Source of the DNA: an uncultured Oscillospiraceae bacterium
Lineage (GTDB): Bacteria > Bacillota > Clostridia > Oscillospirales > Oscillospiraceae
Assembly (NCBI GenBank): GCA_934655875.1
Contig: CAKUHB010000006.1
Span: forward strand, 53,327-117,326
DNA: 64,000 nt
Direction of reading: 5' to 3'
Shown one piece after another: positions 41,499 through 49,931 of the stretch. Under the pieces are notes generated by a model that was not told where the DNA came from, searched no databases, and saw only the letters and a program-made list of their open reading frames with translations. Each line of letters starts with the position of its first letter. The first letter of the stretch is position 1. The position numbers and the translations under genes are program-made.

Positions 41499-41874
41499 GA
41501 GCTGGATGAGAGAAGCCGGCAGCTTTACAGCAAAAATTTCCTTTTCCTGCACCCACCTTGCCTCTCCCTTTGGGAGAGGTGGCTGAGCGAAGCGAAGACG
41601 GAGAGGGGAAACGCTGCCCCAAAACCCTCTCAGTCGCCTGCGGCGACAGCTCTCCCAAAGGGAGAGCCAAGTGCCGTCGGAAACGGCCTTGCCGGAACGA
41701 GCCACCGCTGGGCGCGGCGTCTCTTATCCTATAAGCCCGTTTCCTCCTTTCCAAACCGCAAGCCAAGCTTGCGGTTTGGTCGAGCAGATATTTTCAAAGA
41801 AAATTCACGTAAATTCCACATGGGATTCAAAACTGTTGTTTAAGATAAAAGCTGCAAAGGTAAGGTGACACAGT
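41499..41874. other. Intergenic region with family-2 repeat
   Basis: 376 bp without a gene: the family-2 element (41557-41671) fills the middle, and the rest is non-repetitive. No consensus promoter for dgt is obvious. AAGGTAAGGTGA is the dgt ribosome site. Confidence 0.6.
41557..41671. repeat. Dispersed inverted-repeat element, family 2
   Basis: 115 bp with ends CTTGCCTCTCCCTTTGGGAG and CTCTCCCAAAGGGAGAGCC, and inner GGAGAGGG / CCCTCTCAGTC. Same architecture as 27203-27342: a small palindrome at each tip, then arms that pair. No coding capacity. Confidence 0.8.
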
Positions 41875-42879
41875 ATGACCGTTCGGGAACGGATGGAGCA
41901 GGAGGAATATCTGACGCTTTCCCCGCTGGCGCAGAAGGCGGCCGAGACAAAGGGCCGGCCGGAGCCGGAGGAGGATAACGAGGTGCGCACCTGCTATCAG
42001 CGTGACGCCGACCGCATTCTGCACAGCAAGGCCTTCCGCCGCCTGATGCACAAGACGCAGGTCTTTTTGTCGCCCGAGGGCGATCATTACCGCACGCGCA
42101 TGACGCATACGCTCGAGGTCGCGCGCATCGCGCGCACGATCTGCCGCGGCTTGCAGCTCAATCAGGATCTCGCGGAAGCGGCGGCCTACGGCCATGATCT
42201 CGGCCATACGCCGTTCGGCCACGCGGGCGAAAAGGCGCTTTCCAGCATGATGGAAAAGCCGTTCCGCCATAACGAGCAGTCGCTGCGCGTGGTGGACAAG
42301 CTCGAGCGCGGCGGCACGGGGCTGAACCTGACCTACGAGGTGCGCATGGGCATTCTCGGCCACACGGGGGACTTTATCCCCGAGACACTCGAGGGGCAGA
42401 TCGTCCGCACGTCCGACCGTATCGCCTATATCAACCACGACATTGACGACGCCATGCGCGCCGGGATCCTCACGGAGACGGATATCCCGCGGGACATTTC
42501 GGACGTACTCGGCCATTCCCATTCGCGGCGGATCAACACGCTCGTGGAGGATATGATCGTGAACACGCAGGAAACCGGCCATCTTGGCATGCGGCCGGAG
42601 GTGGCGCAGGCCATGGACGCGCTGCGCACATTCATGTTTGCGCGGGTCTACACCAATCCCGCTGCCAAGGGTGAGGAATCCAAGGCGAAGGACATGCTCT
42701 GCCGGCTTTTTGAGTATTACATGAAAAACCCCATGAAGCTCCCGACGGATTTTCTGCCGCAGCTTGATTTTGACGGGATGGAGCGGATCGTCTGCGACTA
42801 CATCGCCGGCATGACCGACCGCTACGCCGTCTATAAGTATTCCGAACTTTTTATCCCCGCCACATGGCAGGTGCGCTGA
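41875..42879 (+). CDS. dgt: Deoxyguanosinetriphosphate triphosphohydrolase-like protein
   Basis: A 334-residue HD-domain enzyme that removes triphosphate from dNTPs. It has KAFRRLMHKTQVFLSPEGDHYRTRMTHTLEVARIART at about residues 44-80 (metal His) and AAAYGHDLGHTPFGHAGE at about 102 (HD pair and second His). Length fits the short Dgt type. It stands upstream of dnaG-rpoD, a common arrangement in Clostridia, where it may help to set dNTP pools. It is 40 bp before dnaG. Confidence 0.93.
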   Translation: MTVRERMEQEEYLTLSPLAQKAAETKGRPEPEEDNEVRTCYQRDADRILHSKAFRRLMHKTQVFLSPEGDHYRTRMTHTLEVARIARTICRGLQLNQDLAEAAAYGHDLGHTPFGHAGEKALSSMMEKPFRHNEQSLRVVDKLERGGTGLNLTYEVRMGILGHTGDFIPETLEGQIVRTSDRIAYINHDIDDAMRAGILTETDIPRDISDVLGHSHSRRINTLVEDMIVNTQETGHLGMRPEVAQAMDALRTFMFARVYTNPAAKGEESKAKDMLCRLFEYYMKNPMKLPTDFLPQLDFDGMERIVCDYIAGMTDRYAVYKYSELFIPATWQVR

Positions 42880-42919
42880 CGCGCCGCCCGCGGGACTATC
42901 ACAGAAAGGAGGTCTTCCC

Positions 42920-44665
42920 ATGGCGTTTCCGCAGCCGTTTCTGGACGCGCTGATCCAGCGCAATCCCATTGAAGAGGTCGTCGGCCAGTATGTGACGCTG
43001 ACGCGCCGCGGGGCGAACCTCTTTGGCCTGTGTCCGTTCCACTCGGAGAAGACGGCGTCGTTTTCCGTTGCGCCGGATAAGGGGATCTATTACTGCTTCG
43101 GCTGCCACGCGGGCGGCGGCGTGGTGAACTTCATCATGCAGATCGAGGGGCTGGATTACCCCGACGCGGTGCGCTTCCTTGCCAAGCGCGCCGGAATGGA
43201 GGTTCCGGAGGACGAGGGCCACCGGTCGCAGTATCAGAAGCAGGAGCGGCTGTGGGCATTGAGCCGCGACGCGGCGCGCTTTTTCCGCCAGCAGCTGTTT
43301 TCGCCCGCGGGGAAGGAAGCGCAGGCGTACATACAAAAACGCGCCCTCAGCATGGAGACCGTCAAGCGCTTCGGCCTTGGATTCAGCCCGAACGCGTGGT
43401 CGAGCCTGACGGACGCAATGAAGGAAAGGGGCTACCAGCTCGACGAGCTTGTCGACGCGGGACTTGCCCTGCGCGGCAAAAACGGCGGCGTATACGACCG
43501 GTTCCGGAACCGGCTCATGTTCCCGATCATCGATATCCGCGGCAATGTCATCGGCTTCGGCGGCCGCGTGATGGACGATTCTACACCCAAATACCTGAAC
43601 TCGCCCGAGACGATCATCTTCAACAAGCGCAAAAATCTTTTCGCCCTCAACATTGCCCGCAAGAGTAAGCAGGGGCGCATCATCCTGACCGAGGGCTACA
43701 TGGACGCCATCGCATTGCACCAGTACGGCTTTGACTGCGCGGTGGCCTCGCTCGGCACGTCCCTCACCGAGGAGCACGCGAATATCCTCGCAAAATACAC
43801 CGATCAGGTCATTCTGACCTACGACGGCGACGAAGCCGGACAGAACGCCACGCGCCGCGCCATCCCCATGCTGGAGAAGACCGGCATTCAGGTGCGCGTG
43901 CTGCGTATGCAGGGCGCGAAGGATCCGGATGAGTTTTTGAAAAAATACGGCGCGCAGCGCTTTGAGGTGCTGCTGGATGCCTGCCAGAATCAGGCCGAAT
44001 ACCGGCTGGACAGTCTGAAGCGCAAATACGATCTGACGCTTGATGATCAGCGCGTGGAGTTCCTGAGCCGCGCTGCGGAGCTCATCGCGACGTTCCCGAA
44101 CGCCGTCCAGCGCGAGGTCTACGGCCGCCGCGCGGCGGAAGCCGCCGGCATTACGCCCGAAGCCATGCAGCTGGAGATCAAAAAGGCCTACCGCAAGGCC
44201 CGCGCGATCGAACGCAAAAAGCGTGAAGCGCAGGAGCTGGATATCGCGCGCCAGCGCGCACCGAAAACGCGCGCCATCCGCTATGACAATCTGCGTTCAG
44301 CTACAGCGGAGGAAGGACTGATCTGCACGCTCCTGCGCGAGCCGGAGCTGACGGCGGACGTGAAGCTGCCGGCAGAGATGTTTACCGTGGAGCTGTTTGG
44401 CCGCGTGCTGGCAGATCTGCGGCAGCGGATGCAGGCCGGAAGACCGGTGACGCTCGCCGCGCTGGAAGCGGATTTTACCCCGGAGGAAATGGCACACCTT
44501 TCGTATATCATGAGCAAAGACACGTCCGCGGTCTCGGATGAAGCGCTGACGGATTATCTGCGCGTGATCCAGGAAGAATATGAAGACCGGAGCCTGACAC
44601 GTTCGGATGAAAGTCTGCGGCTCCTTGCCGAGCAGATGAAACAGACAAAACAGTATGGAGGGTAA
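42920..44665 (+). CDS. dnaG: DNA primase
   Basis: A 581-residue primase. The zinc-binding domain has CPFHSEKTASFSV and YYCFGCHAGGG (residues about 37-65). The RNA-polymerase core has RFRNRLMFPIIDIRGNVIGFGGR at about 195, and the TOPRIM parts are EGYMDAIALHQYGF (about 258) and YDGDEAGQNATRRAI (about 300). The C-terminal helicase-binding domain is about 430-581. RBS AAAGGAGG precedes ATG. Only 3 bp separate it from rpoD, as in the classic macromolecular synthesis operon (without rpsU here). Confidence 0.96.
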   Translation: MAFPQPFLDALIQRNPIEEVVGQYVTLTRRGANLFGLCPFHSEKTASFSVAPDKGIYYCFGCHAGGGVVNFIMQIEGLDYPDAVRFLAKRAGMEVPEDEGHRSQYQKQERLWALSRDAARFFRQQLFSPAGKEAQAYIQKRALSMETVKRFGLGFSPNAWSSLTDAMKERGYQLDELVDAGLALRGKNGGVYDRFRNRLMFPIIDIRGNVIGFGGRVMDDSTPKYLNSPETIIFNKRKNLFALNIARKSKQGRIILTEGYMDAIALHQYGFDCAVASLGTSLTEEHANILAKYTDQVILTYDGDEAGQNATRRAIPMLEKTGIQVRVLRMQGAKDPDEFLKKYGAQRFEVLLDACQNQAEYRLDSLKRKYDLTLDDQRVEFLSRAAELIATFPNAVQREVYGRRAAEAAGITPEAMQLEIKKAYRKARAIERKKREAQELDIARQRAPKTRAIRYDNLRSATAEEGLICTLLREPELTADVKLPAEMFTVELFGRVLADLRQRMQAGRPVTLAALEADFTPEEMAHLSYIMSKDTSAVSDEALTDYLRVIQEEYEDRSLTRSDESLRLLAEQMKQTKQYGG

Positions 44666-44668
44666 GCA

Positions 44669-45850
44669 ATGGGAAAGGAATTGGAACTTCTGCAAAAAAT
44701 GGACCTGACAGCGGAAAACCGGCAAAAGCTCGAAGCGCTGATCACCGAGTCGAAAAAGACCGGCAAGGTCTCCTCCAAGCTTCTGGTCGAGACGCTCGAC
44801 GCCGTTGACGCGACGCAGGAGCAGACCGAGCAGTTTTATGACGTTCTGGAGCAGGCCGGCATCGAGATCGACGTCTCGGACGTGCTGGAGCTGATCGGCT
44901 CGGCTGATATGGATAATCCGACGCTCAGCGAGATGCAGGCGATTGAGGACGAGGGCCTGCCCGAGGATCTGGAAACGCCCGAAGCACTGCCGGAGGACGT
45001 GGAGAACGCAAAGCTCGACGATCCCGTGCGCATGTACCTCAAGGAGATCGGCCGCATCAAGCTCCTGACGCCCGAGGAGGAGCAGGAGGTCGCAAGGAAC
45101 ATGGCCGAGGGCGACGAAAAGACCCGCGAAGCCGCGCGCAAGCGCATGTCGGAAGCAAACCTGCGCCTTGTCGTGTCCATCGCAAAGCGCTATGTCGGCC
45201 GCGGCATGCAGCTGCTCGACCTCATTCAGGAGGGCAATCTCGGTCTCATGAAGGCCGTTGAAAAATTTGACTATACCAAGGGCTATAAATTCTCCACCTA
45301 CGCGACATGGTGGATCCGCCAGTCCATCACGCGCGCCATCGCCGATCAGGCGCGCACCATCCGCATCCCCGTGCACATGGTCGAGACCATCAACCGCGTG
45401 CTGCGCACGTCGCACGCCATGGTGCAGAAGCTTGGCCGCGAGCCGACGACGAAGGAGATTGCGGACGAGCTGCACATCGAGGAGAGTAAGGTCGAGGAGG
45501 TTCTGAAGATCGCGCAGGAGCCGGTCTCGCTCGAAACGCCGATCGGCGAGGAAGAGGACAGCCATCTGGGCGATTTCATTCAGGACGACGAAGCGTCCCA
45601 GCCCTCGGAGGAAGCGAGCTACACGCTCCTGCGCGAGCAGCTCGAGGAGGTTCTCTCCACGCTCACGCCGCGGGAGGAGCAGGTGCTGCGCATGCGCTTC
45701 GGTCTGGTCGACGGCAAGCCGCATACGCTCGAGGAGGTCGGCAAGGAATTTGACGTCACGCGCGAGCGGATCCGTCAGATCGAGTCCAAGGCGCTGCGCA
45801 AGCTGCGCCATCCGTCGAGGAGCAAAAAGCTCCGCGATTTCCTGAATTGA
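44669..45850 (+). CDS. rpoD: RNA polymerase primary sigma factor
   Basis: A 393-residue sigma-70 factor. A short acidic N-terminal region 1.1 ends before DPVRMYLKEIGRIKLLTPEEE (region 1.2, about residue 115). Region 2 is GNLGLMKAVEKFDYTKGYKFSTYATWWIRQSI at about 190-221. The region 4 HTH is TLEEVGKEFDVTRERIRQIE. Region 1.1 is only about 110 residues, normal in Firmicutes. GGAGGG overlapping the dnaG stop serves as RBS. The visible promoters in this window match its expected consensus. Confidence 0.96.
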   Translation: MGKELELLQKMDLTAENRQKLEALITESKKTGKVSSKLLVETLDAVDATQEQTEQFYDVLEQAGIEIDVSDVLELIGSADMDNPTLSEMQAIEDEGLPEDLETPEALPEDVENAKLDDPVRMYLKEIGRIKLLTPEEEQEVARNMAEGDEKTREAARKRMSEANLRLVVSIAKRYVGRGMQLLDLIQEGNLGLMKAVEKFDYTKGYKFSTYATWWIRQSITRAIADQARTIRIPVHMVETINRVLRTSHAMVQKLGREPTTKEIADELHIEESKVEEVLKIAQEPVSLETPIGEEEDSHLGDFIQDDEASQPSEEASYTLLREQLEEVLSTLTPREEQVLRMRFGLVDGKPHTLEEVGKEFDVTRERIRQIESKALRKLRHPSRSKKLRDFLN

Positions 45851-45881
45851 GCGATTCATGGATCGTTTACAGTTTTTTTGC

Positions 45882-45909
45882 TTGACAACAGGAAAAAAAT
45901 CCGTATCAT
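45882..45909 (+). promoter_or_regulatory. Sigma-A promoter for acpP
   Basis: -35 TTGACA (45882-45887), 16-bp spacer, -10 TATCAT (45904-45909), about 42 bp before the start. Confidence 0.75.
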
Positions 45910-45950
45910 AGTGATATCAAGATCAAGACCGTAACAACGGAGGAATTGAA

Positions 45951-46169
45951 ATGTTTGAGAAAATTCAGGCCTATCTGGCGTCGCAGCTGGATATTCCGGC
46001 CGATGAGATCAGCCGTGATACCACGTTCGAGAGCCTTGGCGTCGACTCTTTGGATACCGTCGAGATGGTGATGGATCTGGAAGAGCAGCTTGGCGTCGAG
46101 TTGGAGCTGGAGGACAAGATCACGACGGTCGGCGAGCTGGTTGATTTCGTCGAAAGCAAAATGGACTGA
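45951..46169 (+). CDS. acpP: Acyl carrier protein
   Basis: A 72-residue acidic protein with the 4'-phosphopantetheine site GVDSLDTVEMVMDLEEQLGV (Ser35 of DSLD). It carries growing fatty acyl chains in fatty-acid synthesis. RBS GGAGGAATTGAA is before ATG. It stands alone rather than in a fab cluster; it is followed by a stem-loop and the SRP RNA. An alternative role in another acyl-transfer pathway cannot be excluded, but the sequence looks like housekeeping AcpP. Confidence 0.92.
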   Translation: MFEKIQAYLASQLDIPADEISRDTTFESLGVDSLDTVEMVMDLEEQLGVELELEDKITTVGELVDFVESKMD

Positions 46170-46261
46170 GATTTCCAACGGAGCGCTTCCGCCGCCCACG
46201 CGGCGCGGAAGCAGGAAAACCGAAGCGTCAGGAGTAGCTGTTCCGAGCGTTTCGGCTCCGG

Positions 46262-46574
46262 GAAAAAGCAAGCGCACGGCAAGGCTGCACTACTTGGGGA
46301 GATAGCGGTGCCCTGTTACCCGCAATCCGCTACAGCGGGGAGGAATTCCCAACCGAGGGTGCATGCTGTGTCGTCTGACCCGGATAAGCGGTGTTGAAGA
46401 TTTGGTCTTGCGCAATAGGGCTTTGCGAATCGTGTCAGGTGGGGAACCAAGCAGCACTAAGCAAACCACCCTGTGTGCCGCGAGGTTGCCGTTTCGGAGC
46501 TGGCTGTCCGGGTAACGGATGTAGCATCCATTCGAAGAAGGGTGTGCAGTCCTGCCGTGCGCTTGGCGCTTTCC
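46262..46574 (+). ncRNA. ffs: Signal recognition particle RNA, long form with Alu domain
   Basis: The 5' end GCAAGCGCACGGCAAGGCTGC pairs with the 3' end GCAGTCCTGCCGTGCGCTTG (helix 1). The 5' Alu-type part has GCGGTGCCCTGTTACCCGC. The domain IV apex reads GTCAGGTGGGGAACCAAGCA, a GGAA tetraloop on a GG/CC stem with the conserved AGCA-containing asymmetric side (about 46433-46460). The RNA binds Ffh and directs nascent membrane proteins to the membrane. About 310 nt, like Bacillus/Clostridium scRNA. Ends are set by pairing and the following terminator; no promoter is clear. Confidence 0.9.
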
Positions 46575-46578
46575 GGAG

Positions 46579-46637
46579 CCGAAGCGCCCGGAGCGGATCC
46601 CACAAGGGATCCCCGCTCCCGGGCGCTTCGGTTTTTT
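46579..46637 (+). terminator. Terminator of the SRP RNA gene
   Basis: Very long GC stem beginning CCGAAGCGCCCGG and ending CCGGGCGCTTCGG, followed by TTTTTT. Left and right arms span 46579-46604 and 46606-46631 with a small bulge. Confidence 0.93.
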
Positions 46638-46671
46638 GTGTCAGAGCCGGGCCTTTCCGGGACGGAAAGGC

Positions 46672-46872
46672 TTATTTTTTATTTTCCGGCGCGGTCGCCG
46701 GAAAAACCAGAATGGGCGGCTCGCTCGATTCAATATAGAGCGTCTCCGCCCGCTGCAATGCCTGTGTCAGCCGTTCAGCAGAAGCAGCCGCGGCAGGAAT
46801 GCGTGCAAGCTCTGTCAGCGTATCGTCGATCGCGCCACACAAAATGGCATACATTTTCTGGTAGTCAGCCAT
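46672..46872 (-). CDS. Small protein of unknown function
   Basis: A 66-residue protein beginning MADYQKMYAILCGAIDDTLTELARIPAA, probably one helical bundle, with a Pro-rich tail ILVFPATAP. I do not recognise a family. ATG 46872 is set by GGAGG seven bases upstream; a longer frame has no site. It is divergent from a small Arc-type regulator, and a perfect palindrome lies between the two starts. No signal peptide or TM segment. Confidence 0.65.
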   Translation of the reverse strand: MADYQKMYAILCGAIDDTLTELARIPAAAASAERLTQALQRAETLYIESSEPPILVFPATAPENKK

Positions 46873-46896
46873 CCGGATACCTCCAGTCAAATGTTG

Positions 46897-46915
46897 TGTA
46901 CTTAAAATAAGTACA
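46897..46915. promoter_or_regulatory. Candidate operator between two divergent small genes
   Basis: Perfect inverted repeat TGTACTTA-AAA-TAAGTACA. A further half-site-like TTGAGTACA lies at 46965-46973, directly before the RBS of the Arc-type gene. Ribbon-helix-helix proteins bind short palindromes like this, so autoregulation is plausible. Confidence 0.65.
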
Positions 46916-46990
46916 TATTAAGCATGATAGCACAGCCGTTTCATAAACTCAAGATGCATGATTTTTGAGTACATGAAAGGATGCTGCATC

Positions 46991-47176
46991 ATGGAGTTAC
47001 CGAAAAAAGAGAAGGACAAACATCTCGGATTGCGGATTGACAGAGAGCTGCATTATAAACTGCACTATATCTCGCAATACGACGGCCGGTCTGCGAACGG
47101 TGAGGTCATCTACCTGATCCGCCAGCGCATTGAGCAATTCGAAACGGAGCACGGGAAAATCGATCTGCCGGAATAA
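46991..47176 (+). CDS. Arc/CopG-type ribbon-helix-helix DNA-binding protein
   Basis: A 61-residue protein: KHLGLRIDRELHYKLHYISQYDGRSANGEVIYLIRQRIEQFE (residues 10-51) has the RHH pattern of one beta strand and two helices, with the helix-breaking RSANGE turn of Arc-type proteins. RBS AAAGGA precedes ATG 46991. Divergent from the 66-residue protein with a palindrome between them. This looks like a self-regulated pair, possibly antitoxin-like, but no toxin is recognised. Confidence 0.75.
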   Translation: MELPKKEKDKHLGLRIDRELHYKLHYISQYDGRSANGEVIYLIRQRIEQFETEHGKIDLPE

Positions 47177-47248
47177 GAACTTCGCGCAACCTCTTCCTTT
47201 TCCGGGCGGAGTCGTGTATAATAATCTGGATCGGGGGGTGAATGGATC

Positions 47249-48874
47249 ATGTATCAGGCGCTGTACCGCAAATACCGGCCGCAGACGTTTTCGGACGTGG
47301 TCGGCCAGAAGAGCGTGACCGACACGCTGCGCGCGCAGCTCGAGACCGGCAAGCTCAGCCATGCGTATCTGTTCACCGGCACGCGCGGCACCGGCAAGAC
47401 CTCCTGCGCCAAAATTCTGGCCCGGGCGGTCAACTGCGAAAACCCGAATCACGGCGATCCCTGCGGCGTCTGCCCGGCCTGCCGGGCCATTGAAGAGGGC
47501 AGCTGCATGGACGTGCTGGAGATCGACGCCGCGTCCAATAACGGCGTGGATTCCGTCCGCGTGCTGCGCGACGACGCGATCTATACGCCCGGCACCGTCA
47601 AGATGCGCGTGTATATCATCGACGAGGTGCACATGCTTTCGACGGCGGCGTTCAACGCCCTTCTGAAGATCATTGAAGAGCCGCCTGCGCACCTGCTGTT
47701 CATTCTGGCGACGACGGAATTGCAGAAGGTGCCGGCCACGATCCTTTCCCGCTGCCAGCGGTTCGCGTTCAAGCGGCTGCTGCCGGAGGATATCGCGGCG
47801 CGGCTCAACTATATCGCCTATCAGGAGCATATCGAGATCGAGCCGGACGCGGTGAGCCTGCTCGCGCGGCTGGCCGACGGCGGCATGCGCGACGGCGTGA
47901 GCCTGCTTGACCAGTGTGCGTCGGCGGCAAACGGCGCCGTGACGCTCGAGGGCGTCTATGCTTCGCTCGGCCTTGCCGGCGAGCGGCGGACGGCGGAGCT
48001 GATGCAGGCCGTTGCAAAGCAGGATACGGCAAAGGCATTGACGATCTTTTCTTCTCTCTATTCGGCGGGCAAGGACGTGGGCGCGCTGCTCGGCGAGATG
48101 TGCGCGCTGTGCCGCGATCTGCTCGTTTTGCAGACTGCGCCGAAGAGCGGACTTGCCATGCTCTCCGGCATCGCAACTGAGCAGCAGGCGCAGGCGCTGC
48201 AAACGATGCTGTCTCCGGGCGAGCTGATGCGGATTCTGACCATGACGCAGGCTGCGCGCGCTTCGTTCGGCAAGAACGCCGATGTGCGCGTGGCGGCGGA
48301 GCTGCTTCTGATGCAGCTGTGCGAGCCGTCCTTGCAGCTCGACGCACAGGCGCTGAACGCGCGCATTTCCCGCGTGGAGGAGCAGCTGGCGTCCGGCGTC
48401 ATGGTAAAGGCTGCGCCGCAGCCCGCGGGCGACGGCTTTGAGGACGACCGGCCGCCTTTCCCGGACGATGCGGACGACCCCGAGCGCGGACAGGCGCCTG
48501 CCCAGCCGCAGCCGGAGGAGCCGAAGGAGCAAAAGCAGCCAGAGACCCCGGCCGGCTTCTGGCCGGCACTGTCGGAAAAACTGCGCGCGTCGCTCTCAGC
48601 CAAGGATCGCGGCTTTTTTGCCCCGAACGGTCCGCTGCACCCGGTCGTGCGCGGCGATACGCTCATTATGGCGGCGGACAATGACTTTGTCCTCGGCATG
48701 GTCAAAAAGCCGGCCATCGAGCAGCTGATCCGGGAGAAGGCGTCCGCCGTTGCGGGGCGGCCGCTCGCGGTGCGCTTCGCGCTCAAAGACCAGATCACGG
48801 ACGCCGGAAACGACCCGATGGACGCGCTTGTGCGCTTCGGCGAGCAGCACAGCGATATATTTACGATCAAATAA
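47249..48874 (+). CDS. dnaX: DNA polymerase III subunit gamma/tau
   Basis: A 541-residue clamp-loader ATPase. Starts MYQALYRKYRPQTFSDVVGQ. Walker A is GTRGTGKTSCAKIL at about residue 45, the zinc finger is CENPNHGDPCGVCPAC at about 64-79, Walker B is VYIIDEVHMLS, and sensor 1/SRC is ILSRCQRFAFKRL. Residues 390-440 form a Pro/Glu-rich linker (PAQPQPEEPKEQKQ), then a tau-type C-terminal domain. TATAAT lies at 47217-47222 before a GGGGGGTGA site. It is followed by ybaB and recR, the standard dnaX-ybaB-recR cluster. Confidence 0.96.
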   Translation: MYQALYRKYRPQTFSDVVGQKSVTDTLRAQLETGKLSHAYLFTGTRGTGKTSCAKILARAVNCENPNHGDPCGVCPACRAIEEGSCMDVLEIDAASNNGVDSVRVLRDDAIYTPGTVKMRVYIIDEVHMLSTAAFNALLKIIEEPPAHLLFILATTELQKVPATILSRCQRFAFKRLLPEDIAARLNYIAYQEHIEIEPDAVSLLARLADGGMRDGVSLLDQCASAANGAVTLEGVYASLGLAGERRTAELMQAVAKQDTAKALTIFSSLYSAGKDVGALLGEMCALCRDLLVLQTAPKSGLAMLSGIATEQQAQALQTMLSPGELMRILTMTQAARASFGKNADVRVAAELLLMQLCEPSLQLDAQALNARISRVEEQLASGVMVKAAPQPAGDGFEDDRPPFPDDADDPERGQAPAQPQPEEPKEQKQPETPAGFWPALSEKLRASLSAKDRGFFAPNGPLHPVVRGDTLIMAADNDFVLGMVKKPAIEQLIREKASAVAGRPLAVRFALKDQITDAGNDPMDALVRFGEQHSDIFTIK

Positions 48875-48909
48875 TTATAATAATTATCTGAAAATAAGGA
48901 GAACACAAC

Positions 48910-49260
48910 ATGGCAAAAGGCGGATATCGCGGCGGTATGCCGATGGGCGGCATGAACCAGATGCAGATGATGAAGCAGGCCCAGAAGATGCAGGAAAACC
49001 TTCTGAAGATGCAGGAGGAGCTGCAGGCAAAGGAATATGAAGCGACGGCCGGCGGCGGTGTGGTCACTGCGGTCTGCGGCGGCAACCGCGAGGTCAAGTC
49101 CATCACCATCGACCCCGAGGCGGTCGATCCGGACGACGTCGAAATGCTGCAGGATATGATCGTCGCGGCGGTCAACGAAGCCATGCGCAAGGCGGAAGCC
49201 GATCAGTCCGCCAATATGGCCAAGCTGACGGGCGGCCTGAACCTCGGCGGTCTGTTCTGA
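48910..49260 (+). CDS. ybaB: YbaB/EbfC nucleoid-associated protein
   Basis: A 116-residue protein. The N-terminus is Gly/Met-rich (GGYRGGMPMGGMNQMQMMKQAQKMQENL), followed by the YbaB core (ATAGGGVVTAVCGGNREVKSITIDPEAVDPDDVEMLQDMIVAAVNEA). It binds DNA nonspecifically as a dimer. The longer Gly-rich N-terminus is usual in Clostridia. It overlaps recR by 1 bp (TGATG), with dnaX upstream. Confidence 0.93.
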   Translation: MAKGGYRGGMPMGGMNQMQMMKQAQKMQENLLKMQEELQAKEYEATAGGGVVTAVCGGNREVKSITIDPEAVDPDDVEMLQDMIVAAVNEAMRKAEADQSANMAKLTGGLNLGGLF

Positions 49261-49859
49261 TGCGCGCCTTTCCCGCCGCGCTGGAGCGGCTGACAGAACA
49301 GTTTGCGCGCCTGCCCGGCATCGGCATGAAATCGGCGCAGCGGCTGGCGTTTTACGTGCTCTCGCTGCCCAAGGAGGACGCGGAGAGCTTCGCGCAGGCG
49401 ATCGTGGACGCAAAAAGCAGCGTCCGGCTCTGCCCGGTCTGCCAGAACCTGACCGATCAGGAGCTGTGCCCGGTCTGCGCCGACCCGGAGCGTGACCACA
49501 GTCTGATCTGCGTGGTGGCCGAGCCGAAGGACGTCATCGCCATGGAGCGCGCCAGAGAGTATCACGGCGTGTACCACGTGCTGCACGGCGTCATTTCGCC
49601 CCTCAGCCACGTCGGCCCCGACGATCTGCGCATCCGCGAGCTGCTGGCCCGTGTGTCCGGCGGCGAGATCCGCGAGGTCATCATGGCTACGAACCCCGAC
49701 ACCGAGGGCGAAGCCACGGCCATGTATCTTTCGCGCCTGCTGCGCCCGATGGGCGTCAAGGTGACGCGGCTGGCCTACGGCATCCCGGTGGGCAGCCAGC
49801 TGGAATATGCCGATGAGATCACCCTCCTGCGCGCGCTGGAGGGCCGGCAGGAAATATAA
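49260..49859 (+). CDS. recR: Recombination protein RecR
   Basis: A 199-residue protein of the RecFOR pathway that loads RecA on gapped DNA. HhH region LARLPGIGMKSAQRLAFYVL (about residues 13-32), zinc finger CPVCQNLTDQELCPVC (about 57-72), Toprim domain with ICVVAEPKDVIAMERA and EVIMATNPDTEGEATAMYLSRLL. Length standard. Its start overlaps the ybaB stop. Confidence 0.96.
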   Translation: MRAFPAALERLTEQFARLPGIGMKSAQRLAFYVLSLPKEDAESFAQAIVDAKSSVRLCPVCQNLTDQELCPVCADPERDHSLICVVAEPKDVIAMERAREYHGVYHVLHGVISPLSHVGPDDLRIRELLARVSGGEIREVIMATNPDTEGEATAMYLSRLLRPMGVKVTRLAYGIPVGSQLEYADEITLLRALEGRQEI

Positions 49860-49877
49860 GCATCCGATCAGAGCCGT

Positions 49878-49901
49878 CCGCCCCAGCCGCGGGCGGCTTT
49901 T
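49878..49901 (+). terminator. Terminator-like hairpin after recR
   Basis: CCGCCC / GGGCGG stem with a 7-nt loop followed by CTTTTG. Short T-tract. Confidence 0.5.
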
Positions 49902-49931
49902 GCGCATAAAACGGGAAAGGAGACACGAACC

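Noticed and set aside
46391..46910. Open frames across the SRP RNA region
   Set aside because: The region folds as SRP RNA with matching ends and a terminator; the frames have no RBS and biased composition.
46672..47176. Classical toxin-antitoxin pair
   Set aside because: The two genes are divergent rather than cotranscribed, and neither matches a known toxin; kept only as an autoregulated pair.
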